Positions 25,157-34,003 of a stretch of 64,000 bases of DNA are shown piece by piece. The stretch is taken from positions 6,200,001-6,264,000 of the forward strand of contig NZ_CP024608.1 in NCBI RefSeq assembly GCF_002752675.1, read 5' to 3'. This DNA comes from Massilia violaceinigra. GTDB lineage: Bacteria; Pseudomonadota; Gammaproteobacteria; Burkholderiales; Burkholderiaceae_D. The position numbers were made by a program, and so were the translations under genes. The notes under the pieces were generated by a model. The model did not search any database. It saw only the letters and a list, made by a program, of their open reading frames with translations, and was not told the origin of the DNA. Each line of letters begins with the position of its first letter. Position 1 is the first letter of the stretch.

Positions 25157-26344
25157 TTGCGATCCCTGTTGGGTTGGCAACTCTCCACATGAGCGTACTT
25201 ATGTGCAAGAGACTCGTGCATTTACACTATCCGCAATTCAGCACCTTGGTCGCGTTATGGCTGGGCCCTCAACAGCAATCCGATTACCGTAGGCGATAAC
25301 CTTCCCTGCATCCCCAGACCGGTGCATCTCGAACTAAATAACTTCGTATTTACAAGATTAGTAGCGATGGCATCGCGAAGTCAATAACGTTATGCAAAAT
25401 CTACATTCGCTGTCGTTTTATAACGATTCTGGCGACGAAACGGGCGGCTGACATTATTGCCCGGACGCATATTATTACCCGAGCGCTGACTGCCGAAGCT
25501 AGCCGAATACAACGCAGAAACAGTCAAACGGCGTCTGCCTTGCCCATGCACCGGCTCCACTGGGCTACCCCGGCGCTGCCACGCCAGGCAGCCTGTTTTC
25601 AACGCATGCACAGTGCGGCGCCGAACAGGAAGGCACATGAAAACCACAGCAACTTCGTTGTAGGCCAAAAAATATTTTTGCTCTTTTTAAGCGATTGAAG
25701 GTCATCCGGCGACCGCCTGCACCATGTTTAACTTATTTCACACACGCAATAGATCACTATTTATATTTCAATAAAGAAATAAGTGGTATCTGAGGATGGA
25801 TGGTCCAGACCGACGAATGGCGCCTCTGATCGCGCAGCCTCGGCCATTTGAACCCGAAAATTGGTACTGTCGTTATGTTTTCCGCCGCACAATCGTATCG
25901 ATTTCGCGCAACTTTTAACATGCCAATAACCGATTCCCCTAACCCACTTACCCTTTCCAATTCTCAATGCATATTGCGTTTCACCTCTGTTGACCTCGCT
26001 TTAATACGCGGTAATACTGCGACAACCCTGAGGATCCGTTCAAGATCCCGTCCATCAACCCAACACACGTCCTGAGTGAAATGTTCGCTTCCAGCGATAT
26101 TTCAAAGGCCAAAAAATCATCGAATGTGGAAGCGCTCCCACGACAGGCACCGACTGCAACACCGAACAGCTTACCCAACGTCCTCCCTTTGTGACCGCCC
26201 TATCCGGGTGGGAACACCGGGTTTTCGCAGGAGCCGGCCCGGCCGGCTCCGACCAATGCGCACCGCGCATCCAACCACAAAGGCCGCCGTCATGCATCAT
26301 CGTCCAGCGCAGGCAACGGCCACTTTCCACGAGGTGACCGCACC
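25157..26344. other. 1.2-kb non-coding, relatively AT-rich region
   Basis: No convincing gene. The longest minus-strand frame (25390-25668, 92 codons) has no domain and poor codon use. AT-richness, absence of coding signal and the secreted hydrolases on both sides make an old mobile-element scar or a long regulatory region possible. I found no inverted terminal repeats or transposase fragment. Confidence 0.5.
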
Positions 26345-28258
26345 ATGAAAAAACTGCTTCAATTCCTCTCTTTGAGCATGCTCGGCATCGGTTTGCTGAG
26401 CGGCTGCGGTGGCTCGTCGTCGAACAGCGACGCGACACCACAGCCGACGATCTCCGCCACCACCACGGTGCGCTCGAACGCCATCGGCACGCCCGAGTCC
26501 GCCACATTGGCGGCAACCCTGGCCTCCTCCTCTGCGCCCTCGACCACCGAATGGACGTTCTGCGCCAACGAGAACGGCGAATGCATCTTCACCGGCAACC
26601 AGACCGTGCGCTACGGCGCCGGTTCCAGCTTCACCAGCAAGAGATTCGACTGGGCCGCTAGCTGCAACAACGCCACCTTCGGCACCGATCCGGCACCGGG
26701 CGTGGCCAAGCACTGCGAAATCACCAGCAGCTTCGCCTTCTGCGCCAACGAAAACGGCCAGTGCGGCTTCGGCGACACGCAGACCGTGCGCTTCGGCGCC
26801 GGCAGTACCTACGTCACGCAAACCGTGACCGGCGGCGCGGCCTGCACCACCGGCGTGTTCGGCGACCCGCTGCCGGGCAGCGCCAAGCACTGCGACCGCG
26901 CGCCCGCCACCTGGACCCGCTGCGCCTATGAGAACGGCCGCTGCACTTTCAGCGGCACGCAAGTGCTGCTGTACGGCGCCAACGGCAGCTTCTTCACCAA
27001 AACCCTCAGCAACGGCGCCGACTGCAACAGCGGCGTGTTCGGCGACCCGATTCCCGGCGTCCCCAAGCGCTGCTACCTGCCGGGCGTGCCGATGCCGTCC
27101 GGCACCACTCCGCCGCCAACCGATCCGGGCACCTGGAACCAGCTGACCACCTTCAAGCTGGTCAACGGCACGCGCGGACAATATGCCGACAGCCAGGTCT
27201 ACTGGGCCATCATCGGCAAGGACTGGGGCACCGGCAAATACGTCCACGTCGATGCGGGCGGGCGCTTCATTCCCATGGCCCTGAGCGATAACGGCGCGCT
27301 GAGCAAGGACGGCAAGCCCTACACCAACTACTTCCACACCCTGGCCCAGCTCAAGTCGATCACCATTCCGCCGCTCAATTCGGCGCGCCTGTTCCTGAGC
27401 GTCGGCAGCCCGATGTACCTGCAGGTCAATGCCGACGCCAACGGCAACCTCGGCTACGCAGGCGCCAATATCGAAAATCCATCCGATCCGAACATCGATG
27501 TCTACTTCGACTTCATCGAAATGTCGATCGGGGCCAAGGACGGCTTCTTCGGCAACACGACCCGGGTCGACCACTTCGGCTTTCCCTTGACCTTGCGCCT
27601 GCAGGGCCTGGGCGGCTACGACCAGACCGTGGGCGAAACCGAAACACGCGCATCGCTGATCTCGCAATTCGTCGCCAGCGTGCCGGCCCAGTTCAAGGGC
27701 CTGGCCCAAGCGCCGTACGCGCCCTACCGCATCATCGCCCCGGCCCACGCCAGCTTCCAGAACAACGGCGCCAACGCCACCTACCTGGACGGCTACATCA
27801 ACCATATCTGGAACAAATACACCAGCCAGAAACTGGTCTTCACCAACCAGCAGGGCACCTTCAGCGGCCAGGTGGTGAACGGCGTGTTCCAGTTCACCGA
27901 CGGCGCCGGCACCTACAAGGTGCGCAGGCCCACCACTGCCATGGCACTGCTCGGCAATGGCGCCCTCGACGACCCCAGCGGCACGGTCGGCGGCACGCCC
28001 GCCTACCACAAGCAATTGCAGATCCAGGCGCAGCTGTGCGCGGCCCTCAACCGCCATGTGGTGGAAGACCCGGCGCGCTGGTCCGACTCGGCATATTTCT
28101 ACCCGGCGGGCCAGCCGGCCAACTGGTACGCCAAGTTCTGGCATGACCACAGCATCAACAAGCTGGCCTACGGCTTCGCCTACGACGACGTATGGAATTA
28201 CAGCTCGTCGGTGCACTCCACCGCGCCAACCACGGCCACGGTGACCATCGGCTGGTAA
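26345..28258 (+). CDS. GH64 beta-1,3-glucanase lipoprotein
   Basis: A 637-residue outer-membrane or secreted lipoprotein. The lipobox LLSGCGG puts the lipidated Cys at position 20. Three similar cysteine-containing units of about 58 residues follow (residues about 68-250: WTFCANENGECIFTG, FAFCANENGQCGFGD, WTRCAYENGRCTFSG), each ending FG-DP-PG-AKHC-like. They are probably carbohydrate-binding. The catalytic part from about 260 is a thaumatin-like GH64 domain, with VYFDFIEMSIG and TRVDHFGFPLTLRL at about 386-415 carrying the catalytic acids. GH64 enzymes release pentaose from laminarin-type beta-1,3-glucan. The GH18 lipoprotein gene follows, so fungal cell walls are the likely target. Confidence 0.87.
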   Translation: MKKLLQFLSLSMLGIGLLSGCGGSSSNSDATPQPTISATTTVRSNAIGTPESATLAATLASSSAPSTTEWTFCANENGECIFTGNQTVRYGAGSSFTSKRFDWAASCNNATFGTDPAPGVAKHCEITSSFAFCANENGQCGFGDTQTVRFGAGSTYVTQTVTGGAACTTGVFGDPLPGSAKHCDRAPATWTRCAYENGRCTFSGTQVLLYGANGSFFTKTLSNGADCNSGVFGDPIPGVPKRCYLPGVPMPSGTTPPPTDPGTWNQLTTFKLVNGTRGQYADSQVYWAIIGKDWGTGKYVHVDAGGRFIPMALSDNGALSKDGKPYTNYFHTLAQLKSITIPPLNSARLFLSVGSPMYLQVNADANGNLGYAGANIENPSDPNIDVYFDFIEMSIGAKDGFFGNTTRVDHFGFPLTLRLQGLGGYDQTVGETETRASLISQFVASVPAQFKGLAQAPYAPYRIIAPAHASFQNNGANATYLDGYINHIWNKYTSQKLVFTNQQGTFSGQVVNGVFQFTDGAGTYKVRRPTTAMALLGNGALDDPSGTVGGTPAYHKQLQIQAQLCAALNRHVVEDPARWSDSAYFYPAGQPANWYAKFWHDHSINKLAYGFAYDDVWNYSSSVHSTAPTTATVTIGW

Positions 28259-28312
28259 TGCACCCGGGGCCGCCGCTGGCGGTCCCTACTCATTTTTTTG
28301 ACAGGAGTCGAC

Positions 28313-29527
28313 ATGAAGAAACTACTGAAATACCTGGGCATGGCCGCTATCGGCGGCGCCATCCTGAGCGGATGCGGCGGCGGATCGTCCGACAGCGCAC
28401 CCACCGCCGCCAGCCCCGCACGGATGAACGCCGCCGTCACGGCGGAGCCGCTGCTGCCGCTGGCGGCATCCGTCGCGCCCGGCTCCACCGGCAGTGCCGC
28501 AATCGATGGGGTCGGCACAGACTCGGGATCGTCGGCCGCGCTCGCGCCTTGCGCCGCCGTTACCTGGCGCGCCGGCGTCAATTACCCGCTTGGGACCGTC
28601 GTGCTGTACACGCCGAACGGGCTGTACTACAAGGTGGTGCAGGTCGCCGGCAACGGCAGCGACGGCACCACCCCGACCATCAGCACCTGGTACTGGGCGC
28701 AAACCACCTGCGCGCTGCCAGCGGCGAAGAAAATCGTCGGCGGCTACTATCCGAACTGGACGCCCTCCCCGGTGCGCATCCGTGACGTCAATGCGCGCTA
28801 CAACCTGATCTACCTGTTCCACGCCGTGCCGGTGGGCGGCTCGCCGGGCACCACCGGAGCGGTCACCTTCAGCGCGCCGGGCAACGGACGCGGTGCGGCC
28901 ACCAATCTGAAAGCCGACATCCAGTACGCGCGCAGCACCCAGGGCCGCAAGATCATCCTGTCGGTGGGCGGCGCGGGGAATGGCATGAGTTTTCCGAACC
29001 GGACCAAATCGCAGACGTTTGTGAACAGCATCGCCTCGATCTATACGCAATTGGGCGGCATCGACGGCATGGACTGGAATACCTTCGAAGCGGACCAGCG
29101 GCCAGATACCGCCGAAATGATCTGGATCAGCCTGGAACTGAAGAAGCGCTACCCGGGCTTCATCATTTCCGCGCCGCCGGCACCGTGGAACCAGATCGAC
29201 AAGGAATTCTGCCGTGCGATGGTCGCTGCCGGAGCGATGGATTACGCCGCGCCGCAGTATTACGACGGGCCTGGCCTGAACGATCCGGCCTATGTGGCCG
29301 ATAATGTCAAACAGTGGGTCAGCTTGCTCGGCGCGAACCGGGTGGTGGTCGGCTTCGGCATCAGCAACGCGGCCAATTACATGAGCCGGGATCAGGCGGT
29401 CAGCGCGTGGAACCAGGTCAAGGCCAACCATCCGGACATTCGCGGCGGCTTCAACTGGCAGATTCACACGGATGAAGAACAGGGCTGGGTGTTCGCCAAC
29501 AGCGTTGCACCGCTGATTAACCCGTAA
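28313..29527 (+). CDS. GH18 chitinase lipoprotein with CBM5/12-like module
   Basis: A 404-residue lipoprotein (lipobox ILSGCGGG, Cys near 21). After a Ser/Ala-rich linker, residues about 82-130 form a CBM5/12-like chitin-binding module (WRAGVNYPLGTVVLYTPNGL, STWYWAQTTC). The GH18 barrel runs from VGGYYPNWTPSPVRI to the end. The catalytic motif is DGMDWNTFE at about 250-258 instead of the standard DxxDxDxE spacing: the third Asp is Asn and the Glu is one residue later. Later landmarks are MDYAAPQYYDG and GGFNWQIHTD. The Shine-Dalgarno CAGGAG precedes the ATG at 28313. It is probably co-expressed with the GH64 gene. Confidence 0.87.
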   Translation: MKKLLKYLGMAAIGGAILSGCGGGSSDSAPTAASPARMNAAVTAEPLLPLAASVAPGSTGSAAIDGVGTDSGSSAALAPCAAVTWRAGVNYPLGTVVLYTPNGLYYKVVQVAGNGSDGTTPTISTWYWAQTTCALPAAKKIVGGYYPNWTPSPVRIRDVNARYNLIYLFHAVPVGGSPGTTGAVTFSAPGNGRGAATNLKADIQYARSTQGRKIILSVGGAGNGMSFPNRTKSQTFVNSIASIYTQLGGIDGMDWNTFEADQRPDTAEMIWISLELKKRYPGFIISAPPAPWNQIDKEFCRAMVAAGAMDYAAPQYYDGPGLNDPAYVADNVKQWVSLLGANRVVVGFGISNAANYMSRDQAVSAWNQVKANHPDIRGGFNWQIHTDEEQGWVFANSVAPLINP

Positions 29528-29535
29528 CAGGCAAA

Positions 29536-29568
29536 GCTGCCGGTCCCCCCATCGGCGGGACCGGCAGC
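29536..29568. terminator. Terminator hairpin between convergent genes
   Basis: A perfect 12-bp stem GCTGCCGGTCCC / GGGACCGGCAGC (29536-29547 and 29557-29568) with a 9-nt loop, followed on the plus strand by a T-containing run (GCTTATTGTTG). It ends the chitinase transcript and probably the opposing one too. Confidence 0.75.
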
Positions 29569-29570
29569 GC

Positions 29571-30497
29571 TTATTGTTGACCGACAGGTGGGCGAGCCAT
29601 ATCGACCCGCGACAGCCACCATGCGCCACGCTGGAACGTGTAGTCGAATGGACCGCTGCGCACCACACTATCTTCCTTGGGCGCACCCGCGCCTTGCTTG
29701 CCGGCGGCGATCGCCGGCAAGCCTTTTTTGGCCGCCCCGGCCTTGAAGTAGGTATCGTGCAAGGTCTTTACCAGCGCCGGCAAGCGCGCATCGTCTTGCG
29801 CGTACGGCACGCATGCACCCTGCTTGACGCACACCGTTACAGGAAACGCGACAAAGCGCGCGAACCGGTCCGCCTGCTGCTCTTCCACGTAGATGTTGAC
29901 CCAGCCCGATGCATCGGCAACGTCGCGCGCAGCCTTGGAAATCGCTACGATCTCGTGCAGAATGCCCTGGCGCATGCTGTTCCTGGCCGCCTGCGCGCCC
30001 TTGACCGGATACAGCACATCATCGACGCGCCACTGGCCGCCTTCACGCACCAGCACGTAGCGCATCGTTGTGCGCTGCGAACTGGCGTCCTTGGGAAACA
30101 CCTTGAACGCCACATCGACCGCGTTCGCCCCCACCGGCCTGGCCGTGAAGCCGGACGACGCCAGCGTCAATTCCGGATCGCTGTCCTGGGCATCCAAAAA
30201 CATGTCCGCCTCGGCGCCATAGCCGCACATATCGTCCCCGCGCGCCACTTTTCGGCACGCAAAGTCGTTTTCCGCCAGCAGCTTGCGCGCGCCAGCCGAA
30301 TAGAAGGCGCCGCTGTCCAGATAACGTTTCCTTGCCGCCGCTTCATCGGCGAAGTAATCGCGGTAAAACGCCGTGATCAGCGCGGCCGGCGAGCTTGCCG
30401 CCGGCACGGTGGCGGCCGGCGCGGCCAGCACGCCGGCGCTGTGGACGAGTCCTGCACACAGCACCGCCGCAAGCACAAGGTTCTTGTGCTCTCGCAT
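29571..30497 (-). CDS. Exported DUF3828-like protein
   Basis: A 308-residue protein with a signal peptide (residues 1-26, LVLAAVLCAGLVHSAGVLAA). The region ALITAFYRDYFADEAAARKR...YVLVREGGQWRVDDVLY has the shape of the DUF3828 family, a cystatin/NTF2-like fold of unknown role. It carries several cysteines (FACRK, DMCGYG, TVCVKQGACVPY) that could form disulfides. Its ATG is one base after the S9 peptidase stop, so it is translated from the same message and may assist that peptidase. Confidence 0.65.
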   Translation of the reverse strand: MREHKNLVLAAVLCAGLVHSAGVLAAPAATVPAASSPAALITAFYRDYFADEAAARKRYLDSGAFYSAGARKLLAENDFACRKVARGDDMCGYGAEADMFLDAQDSDPELTLASSGFTARPVGANAVDVAFKVFPKDASSQRTTMRYVLVREGGQWRVDDVLYPVKGAQAARNSMRQGILHEIVAISKAARDVADASGWVNIYVEEQQADRFARFVAFPVTVCVKQGACVPYAQDDARLPALVKTLHDTYFKAGAAKKGLPAIAAGKQGAGAPKEDSVVRSGPFDYTFQRGAWWLSRVDMARPPVGQQ

Positions 30498-30498
30498 G

Positions 30499-32553
30499 TC
30501 AGCGGGCCAGGTGACGGTCGAGCCACTGCTTGACCGTGTTATGCCACAGCACGGAATTAGCCGGTTTCAAGACCCAGTGATTCTCGTCCGGGAACACCAG
30601 CAGCTTGCTCTCGACACCCTGGCGCTGCAGCGCGGTAAAGGTACCGAGCGCCTGCGAGGTTGGAATGCGGAAGTCCAGGTCGCCCTGCACCACCAGCATC
30701 GGCGTCTTCCAGTTCTTCACGAAATGGACCGGGTTGAATTTTTCGTACAGCGCGGCGTTGTCCAGGTAAGTTCCCTTGTTTTCCCACTCGGTGAACCACA
30801 ATTCTTCAGTCGCGTACGCCATGCCGCGGGTATCGAACACGCCGTCATGATTGACCAGGCAACGGAAGCCGTCCGACCAGTTGCCGGCGATCCAGTTCAT
30901 CATGTAGCCGCCGTACGACGCGCCCAGCGCGCAGCTGCGTTCGCGGTCCAGCCATGGGAATTTCTTCACGGCCGCGTCCAAGCCCTTTTTCAGGTCTTCC
31001 AGCGGCGCGCCGCCCCAGTCGCCGCTGATCGAATCGGTGAACGCCTGGCCGTAGCCGGTGGAGCCGTGGAAATCGATGAATACGGTTGCGTAGCCGGCGC
31101 CGGCGTAGGTCTGCGGATTCCAGCGGTAGCTCCACGAATTGCCGAAACTGCCCTGCGGGCCGCCGTGGACCAGGAAGGCCAGCGGATACTTGGCGCCGGG
31201 CGTCGCATTCCATGGTTTCATCACGTGGCCGTAGACGGTCTCGCCCTTGGCGCCGGTGAATGAAAACTGCTCGTACTCGCCGAAGCGCACGTCGGCCAGC
31301 AGTTCGCTGTTCAACTGCGTCAGCTGGACCGGGGCGCCGCCATTGGTGCTCTTGAACAATTGCGCGCCCGATTGCAGATTGGCCTGGGCCATCACCACTG
31401 TCTTGCCGCGCGCGTCGAAGGCGCTGACGTAACCCTTCTCGCTCAGTGGCGCGACCTTGCCGCTGGCGGCGTCGATCGAGAACAGGCGGTGCTGGCCCAG
31501 GTCGTCGGCGGTGGCCAGCAGGGATTTGCCATCGTCGCGCCATTTGTAGTCGCCAATCGAGCGGTCCCAGCTCTCCGCCACGACGCGCTTCTTGCCGCTG
31601 GCGACATCCATCAGCACCAGGCGGAAGCAGTCGGCTTCGAAGCCGGGCCGGCTCATGGCCAGGTAAGCGAGGGTCTTGCCGTCCGGCGAAAACGCCGGCT
31701 TGCTGTCCCAGGCCGGATTGTCGGCGGTCAGGTTGCGCGGCGCGGCGCCGCCGGTGGCGCTGGTTTGGTAGATATCGAAATTGGTGGACCACGATTCGGT
31801 CTTGCCGGCCACGCGTACGTTGAACACGACGCTCTTGCCGTCCGGGCTGAAGCGGTATTCCTCGCGGTCGCCGAACGGTTTCGACGGCACGTCGCCATCG
31901 ATGCTGCCCGACAGGCTGACCGGCGCGGCGCTGACCTTGCCGGCGGCGTCGATCGGCGCGGTGTACAGCACGCTGTTGCGCCCATCCTTCCAGGTATCCC
32001 AGTGGCGCACGAACAGGCGGTCGTAGACCTTGCCGCTGGCCTTGTCCTTGGCCTTGTCGTCCATGCGCGTTCTGGTGCAGGCCAGGTCGGTGCAATCGCG
32101 GAACACGGCCAGGCCCATCGCCAGACGGTCGCCGGCCGGCGAGAGACGGAAATTATCGACGTCGAGCGGCAGGTCGGTGACCTTGACGGCCTCCCCACCG
32201 GCCACCGGCTGGCGCCACACCTGCGACGAGCCCGAGCGGGCCGACAAAAAATAGATGGCGTCGCCCTTGGGCGACCATTCCGGATCGGTGCTGTTGGCGT
32301 CGCCGCTGGTCAGCTTGACCGGGGTCGGTTTGGCGCTGCGCAGGTCGATCATCCACAGCTGGGTGTTGCCGCGGTTCTTTTCCATATTGGTGCTGCGCAC
32401 CGTGTAGACCACGCGCGACGCGTCCGGCGAGAGGGCCGGCGCGCCGACGCGTTCCATCCTCACCAGATCCTCGACCGTGAACCCGCGCGGCGCGGCCAGC
32501 GCGCTACCGGCAGCCAGTGTAGCTGCCCCCAAAATGAACAGACGTCCCATCAT
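30499..32553 (-). CDS. S9 family peptidase (acylaminoacyl/dipeptidyl-peptidase type)
   Basis: A 684-residue exported serine peptidase. Residues 1-20 form a signal peptide (RLFILGAATLAAGSALAAPR). The N-terminal beta-propeller has WD/TolB-like blades (DPEWSPKGDAIYFLSARSG, FSPDGKSVVFNV, FSPDGKTLAYLAM). The C-terminal hydrolase has the nucleophile in GASYGGYMM (Ser near 545), an Asp in GDLDFRIP and a His in DENHWV, a complete prolyl-oligopeptidase triad. The start at 32553 is chosen for the signal peptide and GGGGAT upstream. The enzyme probably trims oligopeptides in the periplasm. The DUF3828-like gene follows without a gap. Confidence 0.9.
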   Translation of the reverse strand: MMGRLFILGAATLAAGSALAAPRGFTVEDLVRMERVGAPALSPDASRVVYTVRSTNMEKNRGNTQLWMIDLRSAKPTPVKLTSGDANSTDPEWSPKGDAIYFLSARSGSSQVWRQPVAGGEAVKVTDLPLDVDNFRLSPAGDRLAMGLAVFRDCTDLACTRTRMDDKAKDKASGKVYDRLFVRHWDTWKDGRNSVLYTAPIDAAGKVSAAPVSLSGSIDGDVPSKPFGDREEYRFSPDGKSVVFNVRVAGKTESWSTNFDIYQTSATGGAAPRNLTADNPAWDSKPAFSPDGKTLAYLAMSRPGFEADCFRLVLMDVASGKKRVVAESWDRSIGDYKWRDDGKSLLATADDLGQHRLFSIDAASGKVAPLSEKGYVSAFDARGKTVVMAQANLQSGAQLFKSTNGGAPVQLTQLNSELLADVRFGEYEQFSFTGAKGETVYGHVMKPWNATPGAKYPLAFLVHGGPQGSFGNSWSYRWNPQTYAGAGYATVFIDFHGSTGYGQAFTDSISGDWGGAPLEDLKKGLDAAVKKFPWLDRERSCALGASYGGYMMNWIAGNWSDGFRCLVNHDGVFDTRGMAYATEELWFTEWENKGTYLDNAALYEKFNPVHFVKNWKTPMLVVQGDLDFRIPTSQALGTFTALQRQGVESKLLVFPDENHWVLKPANSVLWHNTVKQWLDRHLAR

Positions 32554-32715
32554 TGCATCATCCCCAAGAGTCATGAAAGTGCCAGCAGAACCAAATGGCC
32601 CCGGCATCATACCAAGTTCGACTACGCTGGGCAGCTAAAAACGTGTATTCCATCCAACCGCCGACCTGAAGCCGGGGCCGCGAAGCCCTCCTACAGCCGC
32701 AGCGAACCCTCCTAC

Positions 32716-32736
32716 AACCGGGGTCAGAGCTTTAAT
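32716..32736 (+). repeat. Single copy of the REP-like unit
   Basis: AACCGGGGTCAGAGCTTTAA plus one T is a 21-nt direct copy of the core of the palindrome at 32850-32911 (there at 32853-32873), 137 nt upstream of it. Confidence 0.7.
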
Positions 32737-32849
32737 CAGCAACAATGACGTCGCGAATGACGGCTGCGACCCCGAATCGCGGCCCCCCGTCGTTTCGCCG
32801 CATCAGCGCGTGCCGCATTCGCGGCCAAGCCATCGCGTTAACGCAAAAA

Positions 32850-32911
32850 CCGAACCGGGGTCAGAGCTTTAATTAGAAATCTTTCTAATTAAAGCTCTGA
32901 CCCCGGTTCGG
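32850..32911. repeat. REP-like perfect palindrome of 62 nt
   Basis: Two 30-nt arms (32850-32879 and 32882-32911) are exact reverse complements around a TC centre. The core CCGGGGTCAGAGCTTTAATT is of the GGGGTCAGAG type often seen beside REP-associated tyrosine transposases in betaproteobacteria. It lies in the gap between the S9 peptidase start and the ompA-like gene end, and would also act as a strong bidirectional terminator. Confidence 0.8.
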
Positions 32912-32950
32912 CTGTTGAGATGCTCCGACCTTGGCCGGAAGCACTTCCTC

Positions 32951-33982
32951 TTATCGCTTGATGCCGGTCACTTCGACTTCGACGCGGCGGTTCGGCTGCA
33001 GGCAGCCAATCAATGCAGCGCGTGGCGCAACGCCGGTGCACGCCTCGACCTGGTCCGCTTCGCCCTTGCCGGAACTGACGATTTCGCCCACAAAACCCTT
33101 GCTCACCAGGTACTCGCGCACCGTGGCCGCGCGGCGCTCCGACAGCGGCTGGTTGTACGCTTCCGTCCCCATGCGGTCGGTGTAGCCGGTCAGCTTGATG
33201 CCGGAAATCTGCGCATACACACCATCGAGCTTGATCATCATGCTGTCGATGCGCGCGCGTCCCGCCGGCAGCAAATCAGGCAGGCCCGATTTGTCGAAGC
33301 GGAACAGCGCGTCGGCCGCCAGGGTCAGCTTTTCGACCACCACCGTCGGCCCCTTACCCTGCTCCGTCTTGACCACTGCCGCCACCGGCGCACCGCCGCA
33401 AGCGGCAGCCGACGCCTGCGCCGCCTGCAGATTGTCTTCGGCGATCTGGATGTACGGGTTGGCATGGCGCCAGCCCTGCTGATTGAATTCATTCCCGGCA
33501 TGCACCAGCTCGACTTCGCCGCAAGCGACCTTCTGCGCCGCGCAGCTGAAGCCCGCACCGCTCTTGACGCCACCGAAGCGCGCCCACAGGTCGTCGCGCA
33601 GCTTGGCCGCGTCGTTCACCAGCGGCGTCTGGTCGCCCGGATTGGGCGTGGCGCCCGTTTCCAGCGCGCCCACGATCGCGGCGCCCTGCTCCAACGCCTT
33701 TTGCGGGAAGGCGGAACGGTCGTTGCGGGTGTATTCATGCAACGACACGTCAAGCCAGCACTGCGCCTTCGACAGATAGTAATTGCTGACTGGCACGCCC
33801 TTGTCGTTGAGCGCTTTCACGCGCTGCTGCAAGGCCTTGTACCCGGCCTGGTCGGCCACGATCGCCTGGTCGGAGATGCGCTCCGCCGGCGCATTGAGCG
33901 TTTGCGCAAAGGCGCCTTGAACGGCAAGGGCCATGGCGGCGAACAGCACAACGCGCGGGCGGGAAATAATGGTTGGTTTCAT
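32951..33982 (-). CDS. OmpA-domain outer-membrane protein
   Basis: A 343-residue exported protein with signal peptide MKPTIISRPRVVLFAAMALAV... ending FAQ. The middle is helical with cysteines (AQCWLDVSLHEY, FSCAAQKVACGEV). The C-terminal 120 residues are an OmpA/MotB peptidoglycan-binding domain: ALFRFDKSGLPDLL, LTGYTDRMGTEAYNQPLSER and RRVEVEVTG. The domain binds meso-diaminopimelate in the wall. The start at 33982 has GAGA upstream; an ATG at 33994 is also possible. It follows the beta-barrel gene by about 20 nt and is the third member of the surface module. Confidence 0.85.
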   Translation of the reverse strand: MKPTIISRPRVVLFAAMALAVQGAFAQTLNAPAERISDQAIVADQAGYKALQQRVKALNDKGVPVSNYYLSKAQCWLDVSLHEYTRNDRSAFPQKALEQGAAIVGALETGATPNPGDQTPLVNDAAKLRDDLWARFGGVKSGAGFSCAAQKVACGEVELVHAGNEFNQQGWRHANPYIQIAEDNLQAAQASAAACGGAPVAAVVKTEQGKGPTVVVEKLTLAADALFRFDKSGLPDLLPAGRARIDSMMIKLDGVYAQISGIKLTGYTDRMGTEAYNQPLSERRAATVREYLVSKGFVGEIVSSGKGEADQVEACTGVAPRAALIGCLQPNRRVEVEVTGIKR

Positions 33983-34003
33983 CGTCATTCTCATTTCAGG
34001 AAA

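Noticed and set aside
25390..25668. A 92-codon minus-strand frame in the 1.2-kb gap.
   Set aside because: Poor codon use, no ribosome-binding site and no recognisable domain.
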